Part shown: positions 40,010 to 47,977 of the stretch, piece by piece
Position numbering within the stretch: position 1 is the stretch's first letter
How the letters are laid out: each line of letters starts with the position of its first letter
Assembly (NCBI GenBank): GCA_963849115.1
Contig: CAWKGK010000008.1
Location: 310,001-374,000, forward strand
Direction: 5' to 3'
Origin: JACDAL01 sp963849115
Lineage (GTDB): Bacteria > Actinomycetota > CADDZG01 > WHSQ01
Length of the DNA stretch: 64,000 nucleotides
Position numbers and translations under genes: made by a program
The notes under the pieces: generated by a model
The model's input: the letters and a program-made list of their open reading frames with translations, nothing else
What the model was told of the DNA's origin: nothing
The model's database searches: none

Positions 40010-41707
40010 CTACCCCAACACAATCATGCGCCGGTCAACTCCCGCTCTCGGGTGCCGAGCCTCGATCCGGAGTTGACCCCCTCTGGGCGCCTCGATTACC
40101 CACTCGGCCTTGGCCCGGTCGGGCGGTTCGTCTGCGTCGAACCACCAGAGCAAGCTGCGCTCCGTCACACGCCCCCCCAGCTGACCCAGCTCGGCCTTTT
40201 CTTCCCCCGAGAGTCTTCGGGCATCGGCCGGCAGCGTGAGCTCTACCTCCACTCCCGGGCAGAGCTTGCGCTCGACCGCCTTGGCTGAGACGTTCGTGGG
40301 CAAAAAGCCGGTGTTCTCGACCACCACCGTGAGCCGGTAGGTGCTTGCACCCAACCGCTCGACCTCGACCCGCTGAAGCTCGAGTCGCGGGGAAATCAGG
40401 AGGTGGTAGACGGCGAACTGCGAATGAGGGGCGATCTCCTGCTCCAGGAACTCGGGGGGCGGGTTGACCCAGCAGTAGAAGAGGTCCCAACCGCCGAGCT
40501 CGACAGGGCCAAGTTGCGGGTGCTCGAAGGGATACCAGTCGATGTAGCCGCGGCCCGAGAGCTCTTCGTCGTTCCAGGCGAGCAGCTTTAGGTCGTCCTC
40601 AACAGAGTGCTCCTTGAACCACTCGATCAGGTGGAAATCGGTGATGCCGGCGCGCCGCTGAGGACTCCAGAACTCGGTCGTCCACGAGAACACGCCCAGG
40701 TGCTCGTAGGACCAGTCGTCGGCGCCTCCCTTGATGGTCGACTTCGGGTCGTACTTGAAGTCGTGGAACACCGACGCGGACGGATACCCGGTGATTGCCG
40801 TCGCCTTGTCCCCGATTAGCTTGTAGGTGGCCAGGTCCTTGGAGGGGAAGTGGTCGTCGGGGTGGCTGGAGTAGGGCCTCAGGTGGACGCCCGAGAAGGT
40901 GTGGTAGGTGATGTGAGCGGTGATGTTGGGTCTCGCCACGACCGCTTCGACCATGGCCCTGACCTCGGGCTCCGAGGCGGGGAAGGGTCCGGCCCCCGAC
41001 TGCTCGCTCTCGGGCGACCACTCCATGGGGTAGTTGCGGTTGAGGTCCAGGCCCTCGAGCGGCTCGGCAGGCTTGACCGAGACCCCGTCGTACCCCTCGA
41101 GGGTGCCTTCGGGAAGAATGCGGTAGAAAGTGCCGTCTTCGGCCGGCTCGTCTGGCTCCCTTCGCACCATCAGCCGGGCCTGTCCTGGGTGCGCCTTCCA
41201 GGCGCCGTTTCGGTCCTCAATCCGCATCATCAGGATGCGTCCGTCGCCGTCGATGTCCTCCTGATGCAGGCCCTTGCGGCGATGTGGGAAGGGGTAGGCG
41301 CGGACGCTCGATCTCACGAACCGGGGGCTGTCTGCGAGCGCCAGCTCGGCGCCGTCGGGGTTGAGGCGAGGGACGATGTAGAAGGCCCTGGTGTCGAGGA
41401 CCGCAGTGATGCGAGAGTCGCGCCCGTGTCCGCTCAGGAGATGGTGGATGAGGTGCAGGGCGGCGGTGCAGCCGGTGACCTCGTCGGCGTGGATATTTGC
41501 GTCGAGCCACAGCGCGGGCTTGTCCCGATCTCCTGCCACGTCGAAGTTGGTGACCGTCACAAGCCAGATGTCGCGTCCCTCGAAGGATTTGCCGATGCTT
41601 TCCAGCCGCAGCAGCGTGGGATGGTTTTCCGCCCAGCGCCGCAGGATCAGAGAGAGCTCGTCGTAGCGGAAGAAGCGGTCGAACGGCGGAGGGGCCTCAG
41701 CCGTCAC
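40010..41707 (-). CDS. M14-family zinc carboxypeptidase, cytoplasmic
   Basis: A 565-residue M14 metallocarboxypeptidase. Zinc ligands appear as the HxxE motif DANIHADEVTG and a later histidine in THITYHTFSG-like ITYHTFSGVHLRPY; the catalytic glutamate is in FSWTTEFWSPQ. LNPDGAELAL and LDLNRNYPMEWSPE are the usual substrate-arginine segments. No signal peptide is visible, so it is probably intracellular. The C-terminal ~150 residues form an extra beta-rich domain (LTVVVENTGFLPTNVS) resembling accessory domains of bacterial M14 proteins. It is 4 nt from the methyltransferase gene upstream in the same operon. Confidence 0.9.
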   Translation of the reverse strand: MTAEAPPPFDRFFRYDELSLILRRWAENHPTLLRLESIGKSFEGRDIWLVTVTNFDVAGDRDKPALWLDANIHADEVTGCTAALHLIHHLLSGHGRDSRITAVLDTRAFYIVPRLNPDGAELALADSPRFVRSSVRAYPFPHRRKGLHQEDIDGDGRILMMRIEDRNGAWKAHPGQARLMVRREPDEPAEDGTFYRILPEGTLEGYDGVSVKPAEPLEGLDLNRNYPMEWSPESEQSGAGPFPASEPEVRAMVEAVVARPNITAHITYHTFSGVHLRPYSSHPDDHFPSKDLATYKLIGDKATAITGYPSASVFHDFKYDPKSTIKGGADDWSYEHLGVFSWTTEFWSPQRRAGITDFHLIEWFKEHSVEDDLKLLAWNDEELSGRGYIDWYPFEHPQLGPVELGGWDLFYCWVNPPPEFLEQEIAPHSQFAVYHLLISPRLELQRVEVERLGASTYRLTVVVENTGFLPTNVSAKAVERKLCPGVEVELTLPADARRLSGEEKAELGQLGGRVTERSLLWWFDADEPPDRAKAEWVIEAPRGGQLRIEARHPRAGVDRRMIVLG

Positions 41708-41711
41708 GTCG

Positions 41712-42440
41712 TCAGGCCTGGCGGCACGACCAGACGGCGAGCCGCCACAGCAGGCGGCTCCCCTTGCGCTTGAGGTCCACGAGGCCGTCCGAGATCAATC
41801 TCGCCACCTTGTCCGATTCCAGAATCGAGCCCGGCAGCGGGAACTGGCGTTCGATCAGCTTCTTGACGTTTTCCGCCCCGAAGAGGCGGCGGGCAGTCTC
41901 GAGGACCGTCGACTCGTCCTGGATCGTGCCCGTTGGGAGGTAGAGGCGGCCCCCGGGCTTGAGGCAGTGCTGGACCCCCTCGAGCATGGCGACCGGCAAC
42001 TCGGCCCCGGTCGGCCCCCCTCCTATGCCGTCCGGAAACCACCCGGTCGCCAGCGCTATGGGGTCGGGAATGCCGGAGACGTCACCGATAATGACGTCCG
42101 CCCGGATGTCTCTGACGGGCTCCAGCAGGTTTCCCGCTCTGAACTCGGTCACGGCCGAGACGCCGAGGCGGCGGGCATTCTCCCGTGCCGCCCTAACGGC
42201 CTCGGAGGAAAGATCGCAGCCGTAGGCCTTTGCGGCCTTCAGCCGGGCCGCCACGAAGGCGAGGACGCCTGAGCCGCAGCCCACGTCCACCACCACGTCC
42301 CCGTCGTGTATCTCCATTGCTTCCGCCAGCGTGACGCTCGTGGAGGTCGGCCGGAAGACTCCGGGGGTCAGGGACACGGTGAAGGGGCCTGTGCGGCCCT
42401 TCCACGTGTATTCGGTTGTCGATTGCGTCTCGTTACTCAT
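41712..42440 (-). CDS. class I SAM-dependent methyltransferase
   Basis: A 242-residue Rossmann-fold methyltransferase. Motif I is VVVDVGCGSGVLAFVAA, motif II YGCDLSSEAV, and the motif IV position reads ADVIIGDVSGIPDP, not the NPPY of base or glutamine methyltransferases. FTVSLTPGVFRPTSTS upstream of motif I resembles PrmC/PrmA-like proteins. The substrate is unknown. I chose ATG 42440, which follows GGGGGAC; an ATG 84 nt further upstream lacks a Shine-Dalgarno. The gene leads the operon with the M14 peptidase and GNAT, and is divergent from icd. Confidence 0.82.
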   Translation of the reverse strand: MSNETQSTTEYTWKGRTGPFTVSLTPGVFRPTSTSVTLAEAMEIHDGDVVVDVGCGSGVLAFVAARLKAAKAYGCDLSSEAVRAARENARRLGVSAVTEFRAGNLLEPVRDIRADVIIGDVSGIPDPIALATGWFPDGIGGGPTGAELPVAMLEGVQHCLKPGGRLYLPTGTIQDESTVLETARRLFGAENVKKLIERQFPLPGSILESDKVARLISDGLVDLKRKGSRLLWRLAVWSCRQA

Positions 42441-42575
42441 CAGTCCCCCGTAGCCGGTGTCTGAGGACGATGATAGGCGGCCCGGCGCCCCTACGCTAGC
42501 CGCCCCCGTCCACTCCCGCTCCATCGAGTAGTTTTCCCTTCTCAGTCATACTCCCCAGCCCCCTCAGGAGCACCC

Positions 42576-42593
42576 ATGAGTGATAGAGAATGA
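42576..42593 (+). CDS. five-codon leader ORF (MSDRE) overlapping the icd start
   Basis: ATG AGT GAT AGA GAA TGA at 42576-42593 has a good Shine-Dalgarno (CAGGAG, 5 nt upstream) and its stop overlaps the icd ATG as ATGA. The icd start itself lacks one. This arrangement suggests translational coupling of icd to a minimal upstream ORF. It rests on sequence alone. Confidence 0.45.
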   Translation: MSDRE

Positions 42594-43693
42594 GCAACAA
42601 GACCCACCGCGTGACCCTCATCCCCGGAGACGGGACCGGCCCCGAGATCTCCGAGGCGACCCGGCGAGTCCTGGACGCCACCGGCGTGAGCTTCGACTGG
42701 GACGTGCAGCACGCCGGCGTGGACGTAATGGACGAGTACGGGACGCCCCTTCCGGACCAGGTTCTCGACTCGATCCGGGCCAACGGAGTCGCCATCAAGG
42801 GTCCGATTACCACTCCCGTCGGCACCGGGTTCAGGAGCGTAAACGTGGCTCTGCGGAAAGAGCTCGACCTCTACATGTGCCTGCGCCCATGTAAGTCCTA
42901 CCCGGGCGTGAGATCCCGTTACGAGAACATCGATCTCGTGGTCGTGCGCGAGAACCATGAGGACCTCTACGCAGGGATCGAGTTCGAGCAGGGCTCGGCC
43001 GAGGCCAGAAAGCTCATCGACTTTCTCGCCGACCTCGGCAGCCGACGCATACGCGACGACTCCGGGATCTCGATCAAGCCGATATCGGTTACAGGGACTC
43101 GCAGGATCGTCTCGGCCGCGTTCGAATATGCCATCAAGCACGAGCGTTCCAAGGTCACCGCGGTGCACAAGGCGAACATCATGAAGTTCTCCGACGGTCT
43201 CTATCTGAAGACTGCCCGCGAGGTCGCCGAGGAGTACTCGGACTCGGGCATCGAGTTCGAAGACCGCATCGTCGACAATATGTGCATGCAACTCGTCCAG
43301 AAGCCCGAGCTCTACGACGTGCTGGTGCTTCCCAATCTCTACGGGGACATCATCTCGGATCTCGGGGCGGGGCTGATCGGAGGTCTCGGTGTGGCGCCGG
43401 GAGGAAACATAGGTGACGAAGCTGCGGTGTTCGAGCCCACCCACGGCTCGGCCCCCAAGTACACGGGTCAGAACAAAGTCAATCCCATGGCGATGATGCT
43501 GTCGGGTGTTCTGATGCTGCACCACCTCGAGGAGATGCAAGCGGCCGAGCGCTTGGAATCCGCCATCGCAGGAGTGATCGAGGAGGGCAACAGCGTCACC
43601 TATGACATGAAGCCCAACCGTGACGATCCCAGCGCAGTGGGTACCTCTGAAGTGGCGGACGCCGTCATCAAGAAGCTCGAAAGCAGTCGCTGA
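42590..43693 (+). CDS. icd: isocitrate dehydrogenase, decarboxylating (probably NADP+)
   Basis: Beta-decarboxylating dehydrogenase, 367 residues. Isocitrate-type features: TGFRSVNVALRKELDLY with the substrate serine, VVVRENHEDLYAGIE, and VDNMCMQLV. The nucleotide site reads THGSAPKYTGQNKVNP; the Lys-Tyr and Val there correspond to residues that set NADP+ preference in E. coli Icd, so this enzyme is probably NADP-dependent despite its short, NAD-IDH-like length. Its only start signal may be coupling from a five-codon ORF (42576-42593). mdh follows after 47 nt. Isopropylmalate or homoisocitrate dehydrogenase is less likely given the serine motif and neighbours. Confidence 0.9.
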   Translation: MSNKTHRVTLIPGDGTGPEISEATRRVLDATGVSFDWDVQHAGVDVMDEYGTPLPDQVLDSIRANGVAIKGPITTPVGTGFRSVNVALRKELDLYMCLRPCKSYPGVRSRYENIDLVVVRENHEDLYAGIEFEQGSAEARKLIDFLADLGSRRIRDDSGISIKPISVTGTRRIVSAAFEYAIKHERSKVTAVHKANIMKFSDGLYLKTAREVAEEYSDSGIEFEDRIVDNMCMQLVQKPELYDVLVLPNLYGDIISDLGAGLIGGLGVAPGGNIGDEAAVFEPTHGSAPKYTGQNKVNPMAMMLSGVLMLHHLEEMQAAERLESAIAGVIEEGNSVTYDMKPNRDDPSAVGTSEVADAVIKKLESSR

Positions 43694-43740
43694 GACCTCC
43701 TGCGACCCCGAGACCTGCGACAGAAGGAGAGTTTAGGAAA

Positions 43741-44685
43741 GTGATCAAGGCTACGGTCGTAGGTGCGGGAAATGTCGGTTCCAACACCGCGCGCCGGATC
43801 GCGGAGAAGGATGTCGCCGACGAGGTCGTGATGATTGACATCGTCGAGGGTCTTCCTCAGGGCCTCGCGCTCGACCTCAATCAATCGGCGCCGGTGGAGG
43901 GTTTCGAGGCGACGGTTGTGGGGACCAACGACTATGCCGACACGGCTTCCTCGGACGTCGTGGTGATCACCGCCGGTCTCCCCCGCAAGCCCGGTATGAG
44001 CCGCATGGATCTGCTCGAAAAGAATGCTGAGATCGTGTCCGAAGTGACCGAGCAGATCGCAAAGCATTCGCCCGAGGCTGTGCTCGTGGTCGTCTCCAAC
44101 CCGCTCGACGAGATGACCTACCTCACCTCCCTCGTCTCGGGTTTCCCCAAGGAGCGCGTGATGGGGATGGCCGGCGTGCTGGATTCGAGCCGCCTTCGCT
44201 TCTTTATCGCCGAACGCCTCTCGGTGCCACCCGCATCTGTTGAGGCGATGACGCTTGGCTCTCACGGCGATCAGATGGTCGCGCTGCCTCGGCACGCCAC
44301 CGTCGGCCGCAGACCAGTCCCCGAGCTGATAGACGACAAAGGGCTGGCGGACCTCTTCGCCCGTACGCGCGATGCGGGGGCCGAGATCGTCGGTTATCTC
44401 AAGAAGGGCAGTGCTTTCTATGCGCCGTCGTCTGCGGCTGCTGCGATGGTGAATGCGATTCTTAGTGACTCCGGGGAGGTTTTTCCCACCTGCGCCTGGA
44501 CCACCGGTGAGTACGGGATCTCCGATGTCTATCTGGGAGTTCCTGCACGCCTCGGCGTTTCCGGCGTCGTGGAAATAGTCGAGCTCGAACTCGAGCTCAA
44601 CGAAGACGAGAGCGACCAGTTGAAAGAGGCGGCCGAGGCGATCCGCTCCAAATGCAAGGAGCTGGAGGCACACCGCCCCTCGTGA
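43741..44685 (+). CDS. mdh: malate dehydrogenase (LDH-like, MDH III type)
   Basis: NAD-dependent malate dehydrogenase, 314 residues. N-terminal Rossmann motif VVGAGNVGSNTARR with aspartate in MIDIVEGLPQG for NAD preference; the substrate loop AGLPRKPGMSRMDLL carries the arginine typical of MDH rather than the glutamine of LDH; SNPLDEMTYL and the catalytic histidine in LGSHGDQMVALPR follow. It lies 47 nt after icd and overlaps the thioredoxin/TPR gene by 4 nt (GTGA), so icd-mdh-trx is probably one operon. Confidence 0.95.
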   Translation: MIKATVVGAGNVGSNTARRIAEKDVADEVVMIDIVEGLPQGLALDLNQSAPVEGFEATVVGTNDYADTASSDVVVITAGLPRKPGMSRMDLLEKNAEIVSEVTEQIAKHSPEAVLVVVSNPLDEMTYLTSLVSGFPKERVMGMAGVLDSSRLRFFIAERLSVPPASVEAMTLGSHGDQMVALPRHATVGRRPVPELIDDKGLADLFARTRDAGAEIVGYLKKGSAFYAPSSAAAAMVNAILSDSGEVFPTCAWTTGEYGISDVYLGVPARLGVSGVVEIVELELELNEDESDQLKEAAEAIRSKCKELEAHRPS

Positions 44686-45431
44686 CTCCCACCATGGAAG
44701 TGGACGAGGCGACCTTCGAGGTGGAGGTCCTGGAGCGCTCGCGCGAGGCGCCGGTAGTGGTCGACTTCTGGGCAGAGTGGTGCGGGCCGTGCCGGGCGCT
44801 GGGGCCGCTTCTCGAAAGGCTCGCCGTCGAGGCTGATGGTTCGTGGACTCTCGCCAAAGTGGACGTCGACAAGAATCCGGTGCTCGCCCAAACCTTCGGA
44901 GTCCGGGGGATTCCTTCAGTCAAGGCTTTCAAGGACGCCCGCCCGGTGGCGGAGTTCACCGGGGCTCTTCCGGAGCCTCAGGTGCGGGCTTGGATTCAGG
45001 GCTTGGGGCCCTCGCCGGCAGATCTCGAGTTCGAGGAGGCCTTCCGACTGGAGACAGACGGAAGGCTGCGTGAAGCGGCGAACGCCTACAGAAGCGTGCT
45101 GAACGTGGAGCCGGCGCGCTCTGAGGTTCGTGAGGGGCTCGCTCGCGTCGAGCTTGCCCTTCGTGCGGAGGGGCTCAACGAGACAGAGCTCAGGCGCAAG
45201 CTCGACGAGAATCCTTCCGACGTAGATCTCGTAATACGACTGGCCGACGTCGAGGCCGCCTCGGGCCGCCTTGAGGAGGCGTTGGAGCGTCTGCTGGACG
45301 TCGTCCGGACCAGCTCCGAGCCCGATCGAGAGGAGGCGCGGCGCCACCTCGTAGGGCTCATGGATGCGCTGCCGCCGGACGACCCCCGACTTCTCTCTAC
45401 ACGCCGGGCGCTGTCGCGCGCCCTGTTCTAG
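44682..45431 (+). CDS. thioredoxin domain-TPR protein (YbbN/CnoX-like)
   Basis: A 249-residue protein with an N-terminal thioredoxin domain, DFWAEWCGPCRALGPLLERL, followed by VRGIPSVKAFKD (cis-Pro), then TPR-like helices from about residue 115 (EEAFRLETDGRLREAANAY, EEALERLLDVV). This is the YbbN/CnoX architecture. E. coli YbbN lacks the CxxC pair, whereas here CGPC is intact, so it may reduce disulfides while holding clients. GTG 44682 overlaps the mdh stop; an ATG at 44694 is an alternative. No signal peptide. Confidence 0.88.
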   Translation: MTPTMEVDEATFEVEVLERSREAPVVVDFWAEWCGPCRALGPLLERLAVEADGSWTLAKVDVDKNPVLAQTFGVRGIPSVKAFKDARPVAEFTGALPEPQVRAWIQGLGPSPADLEFEEAFRLETDGRLREAANAYRSVLNVEPARSEVREGLARVELALRAEGLNETELRRKLDENPSDVDLVIRLADVEAASGRLEEALERLLDVVRTSSEPDREEARRHLVGLMDALPPDDPRLLSTRRALSRALF

Positions 45432-45450
45432 GTTCCGCTGGAGGTTTCTG

Positions 45451-45478
45451 CAATCCACGGACGGACCTGGGGCCGAAC
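45451..45478 (+). promoter_or_regulatory. SigK-like ECF promoter upstream of the sigma gene
   Basis: CAATCC (45451-45456), 16 nt, CCGAAC (45473-45478). The mycobacterial SigK consensus is close to CCATCC-N16-17-CCGAAT, so 10 of 12 positions agree. It lies 57 nt before the sigma gene, suggesting autoregulation. A second possible start, TACGAT 7 nt before the GTG (45523-45528), would give a leaderless mRNA. Confidence 0.5.
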
Positions 45479-45535
45479 TATCTCTAGAACGGTTTACTCG
45501 AGCACGCTGAGGCCGCGTGGCCTACGATTTTCCCC

Positions 45536-46090
45536 GTGGATCTCGAGACCGACTTGAATCTCGTCGAGAGGCTGGTGGCTCGTGACGAGGAGGCGCTGCG
45601 TGAAGCAATAACAACCTATGGAGGGGTGGTGTTTGGGATGGCGAAACGGATCGTGAATGATCCTAACCTCGCCGAAGAGGTTGCTCAAGACACCTTTCTA
45701 AGCCTGTGGCGCCGCCCGGGAGCCTTCGACTCGCAGAAGGGAGGCCTGGGCGCCTTTCTCGTTGGTGTGGCTCGTAACAAGAGCGTGGATCTCGTCCGCA
45801 GGGAGGAATCGGTGCGGCGACGCCGGGATTCGCTTGCCGCCGAGGTCGAGGCGAGGACCATGGTCGATTCATCCGAGGACGGGCTCGGGTCCGTCGATGA
45901 TCGCGAACAGGTGAAGGACGCGCTCGCACAACTCTCAGACATGCAGCGGGAGGCCATTGTGCTCGCCTATTTCGGGGGCCGCACCTACCGCGAGGTGGCG
46001 GTAGAGCTCGGTGTGCCAGAGGGTACTGCCAAGACGAGGCTGCGAGACGGGCTGCTGCGGCTCCGACAGGTACTGGCGAGCGAGGCATGA
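45536..46090 (+). CDS. ECF-family RNA polymerase sigma factor (SigK-like)
   Basis: A 184-residue extracytoplasmic-function sigma factor. Region 2 is visible in VFGMAKRIVNDPNLAEEVAQDTFLSLWRR and VGVARNKSVDLVRR; region 4 in LSDMQREAIVLAYFGGRTYREVA with ELGVPEGTAKTRLRDGLLRLR. The downstream gene encodes a zinc-binding anti-sigma factor of the RskA type, overlapping by 4 nt, which fits the SigK/RskA pair. GTG start with no Shine-Dalgarno. The promoter upstream resembles the SigK consensus. Its regulon is unknown. Confidence 0.9.
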   Translation: MDLETDLNLVERLVARDEEALREAITTYGGVVFGMAKRIVNDPNLAEEVAQDTFLSLWRRPGAFDSQKGGLGAFLVGVARNKSVDLVRREESVRRRRDSLAAEVEARTMVDSSEDGLGSVDDREQVKDALAQLSDMQREAIVLAYFGGRTYREVAVELGVPEGTAKTRLRDGLLRLRQVLASEA

Positions 46091-46821
46091 GCATGGACCG
46101 TTCCCACGAGGAACTCAAGGCCCTGGTCGCTCCCTATGCGGTAGGGGCGGTTCCGGCCGATGAGTTGGACGCCATCCGCGTACACATCATGAGCTGTGAT
46201 GAATGCATGGCGGAGCTCGAATCGATCCAGACGGCGGTGGACGACCTCGCCTTCGCGGTCGAGCCCGTTCCTTTGCCCTCCGGTTTCGCCGAAAGAGTCA
46301 TGGCTCAGGTCGCAGCCGAACGGCCCGCCGAGACAGTCCCTGGTCCATCGAAGCGGAGGTTCTCGTTTTCGTTGGCTCCGACCCTGGCGGCCGCCGCCCT
46401 GCTGTTGGCGACCGCGGTGATGGCGGCCGGTTTCGTGGACGCGCGCAGCGATCTGGCGAGCACCAAGCGCCTCTCCCAGGCGCTGTGGAAAGTGAAGGCG
46501 GACTTCACCTTGAAGGGTGAAGGCCGCGCCGCTGCCAAGATGCTGACCACTTCGGATGGCGGGATGGTGTTCATCTCCCGAGGGCTGCCTGCTGCCGAGG
46601 AGGGTCGCGACTATCAGCTTTGGCTGATGCGTGGGTCATGTGCGCAGGTTGCCGATCCTGCCTGCGAGAAGATCAGCGCAGGCACCTTCGAGGTGACAGA
46701 CAGAGTCGCTATCGTCCGGTCGCCTGATTCGCTCGAGGGTTTCAAGCGGGCGGCGGTGACGGTTGAGCGCGATGGTGGGGCGCCGCAGCCCACCACGAAC
46801 CCGGTGCTCCTCTCAGCCTGA
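46087..46821 (+). CDS. RskA-like membrane anti-sigma factor
   Basis: Single-pass membrane anti-sigma factor, 244 residues. The N-terminal zinc-binding motif HIMSCDECMAEL gives His33, Cys37 and Cys40 (HxxxCxxC, ZAS domain). One transmembrane segment at about residues 95-117 (LAPTLAAAALLLATAVMAAG) separates it from an extracytoplasmic RskA C-terminal domain with GMVFISRGLPAAEEGRDYQLW. Regulated proteolysis would release the sigma factor. The ATG overlaps the sigma stop by 4 nt. Confidence 0.9.
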   Translation: MSMDRSHEELKALVAPYAVGAVPADELDAIRVHIMSCDECMAELESIQTAVDDLAFAVEPVPLPSGFAERVMAQVAAERPAETVPGPSKRRFSFSLAPTLAAAALLLATAVMAAGFVDARSDLASTKRLSQALWKVKADFTLKGEGRAAAKMLTTSDGGMVFISRGLPAAEEGRDYQLWLMRGSCAQVADPACEKISAGTFEVTDRVAIVRSPDSLEGFKRAAVTVERDGGAPQPTTNPVLLSA

Positions 46822-46933
46822 TTTCGGCCAGGGGTGCTTAGAAGCCCAGTGCGCTTGGAAAAACCGTTGAGTACCCAGGCGCTCAAGTTGTGCGATCGAC
46901 TGCCGTCTCTCGAGTTCGCCGTAATCTTCTGCG

Positions 46934-47803
46934 ATGCGGATTCTTCTGCTCTCCAACGAGTCCTCGGGAAGCTCGGATTCTCAGGCGGTCGATTCCGTCG
47001 CCCAGGAGCTCTCTACCCTCGGGTCGGTAACCTCGCTCGTTCCCAGCTCGCTCGAGTCGTTCGACGAGGAGGTCTCCCACGCCGCGCATGACGCCGATCT
47101 TCTAGTGGTGGCGGGTGGGGACGGAACCGTCAACTGCACCGTGAACGCGCTCCGCGATGAGCTCGGCTCGGTGAAGCTTGCGCTCGTCCCCATGGGCACC
47201 GGCAACGACCTCGCTCGTACCTTGGAGATACCCCGCGACCCACTTGAGGCGGCGAGAGCAGTGATCTCGGGCAGCGAACGATCGATAGATGTGTGGCGGG
47301 CTCGCGGTGGGGGCGTCGACCGCCTCTTCGTCAATGCCTGCATGGGCGGTTTCCCGGTCGAGGTCAACGAGGCCATCGACGAGGATCTAAAGCGCAAGGT
47401 AGGCCCCCTCGCATTCGTCATCGGAGGAGCCAAGGGGGCTGCGGACATGACCCGTTACCGAGTGACGATCAACGGCAAGGAGCTGGACGACTGCATCGCG
47501 GCCGGAGTCGGAAACGGGCAGACTTGCGGAGGGGGCGTGCGGGTATGGCCGCGCGCCGATCCCTCTGACGGGCTGTTAGACGCCTGCGTCCTCAGCGCCG
47601 AGGGTATCGGCGATGCCGTCAAGCTCGCCGCCACCGTCCGATCCGGCCGCCACACCACGCTCGAGGAGGTGGCCAATCTCCGGGCGGCGCGCATCGAAAT
47701 CTCGAGTGAGCCCCGCATGGAGTTCAACCTCGATGGCGAACTCGAGCAGTTGGTTACGCCCGTGACCTTCGAGGGGGCCGGGACGATCACGATGCGTGTC
47801 TGA
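46934..47803 (+). CDS. diacylglycerol/lipid kinase (DagK/YegS family)
   Basis: ATP-dependent lipid kinase, 289 residues. The ATP-binding GGDGTVNCTVNAL motif is at about residues 61-73, followed by LVPMGTGNDLARTLEIP and NACMGGFPVEVNE, with the C-terminal DPSDGLLDACVLS and MEFNLDGELEQL typical of the DAGK catalytic/YegS fold. The substrate may be diacylglycerol or another phospholipid precursor. The ATG lies 6 nt after TAATCT (46922-46927) with no Shine-Dalgarno, so the mRNA is probably leaderless. It converges on the VOC gene. Confidence 0.88.
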   Translation: MRILLLSNESSGSSDSQAVDSVAQELSTLGSVTSLVPSSLESFDEEVSHAAHDADLLVVAGGDGTVNCTVNALRDELGSVKLALVPMGTGNDLARTLEIPRDPLEAARAVISGSERSIDVWRARGGGVDRLFVNACMGGFPVEVNEAIDEDLKRKVGPLAFVIGGAKGAADMTRYRVTINGKELDDCIAAGVGNGQTCGGGVRVWPRADPSDGLLDACVLSAEGIGDAVKLAATVRSGRHTTLEEVANLRAARIEISSEPRMEFNLDGELEQLVTPVTFEGAGTITMRV

Positions 47804-47846
47804 GCTGCCCCACCCACGGCGGCGTCCTGCCCCGGCCCTCGGTCGT

Positions 47847-47905
47847 TGATGTGCGACTGTCTACCGGTAACCACCGGAAAAGGTGGCTGATGTGCGACTG
47901 TCTAC
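47847..47905. repeat. 18-bp direct repeat flanking a small hairpin
   Basis: TGATGTGCGACTGTCTAC occurs at 47847-47864 and again, identical, at 47888-47905, 41 bp apart. Between them CCACC-GGAAAA-GGTGG forms a 5-bp hairpin that may serve as the dagK terminator. The region lies between convergent genes. Confidence 0.85.
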
Positions 47906-47920
47906 TCCCAGCCCCCGCTC

Positions 47921-47942
47921 TTAGAAGTCGTTTCTAAATGAG
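47921..47942. repeat. left 22-bp inverted repeat flanking the VOC gene
   Basis: TTAGAAGTCGTTTCTAAATGAG is the imperfect inverted partner (17 of 22 positions) of 48739-48760. It also contains an internal dyad TTAGAA-GTCGT-TTCTAA, so it could instead be an operator. Confidence 0.55.
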
Positions 47943-47977
47943 AGGTGCGCGCCGGTCGGCATCGGCTTCATGTCGTT

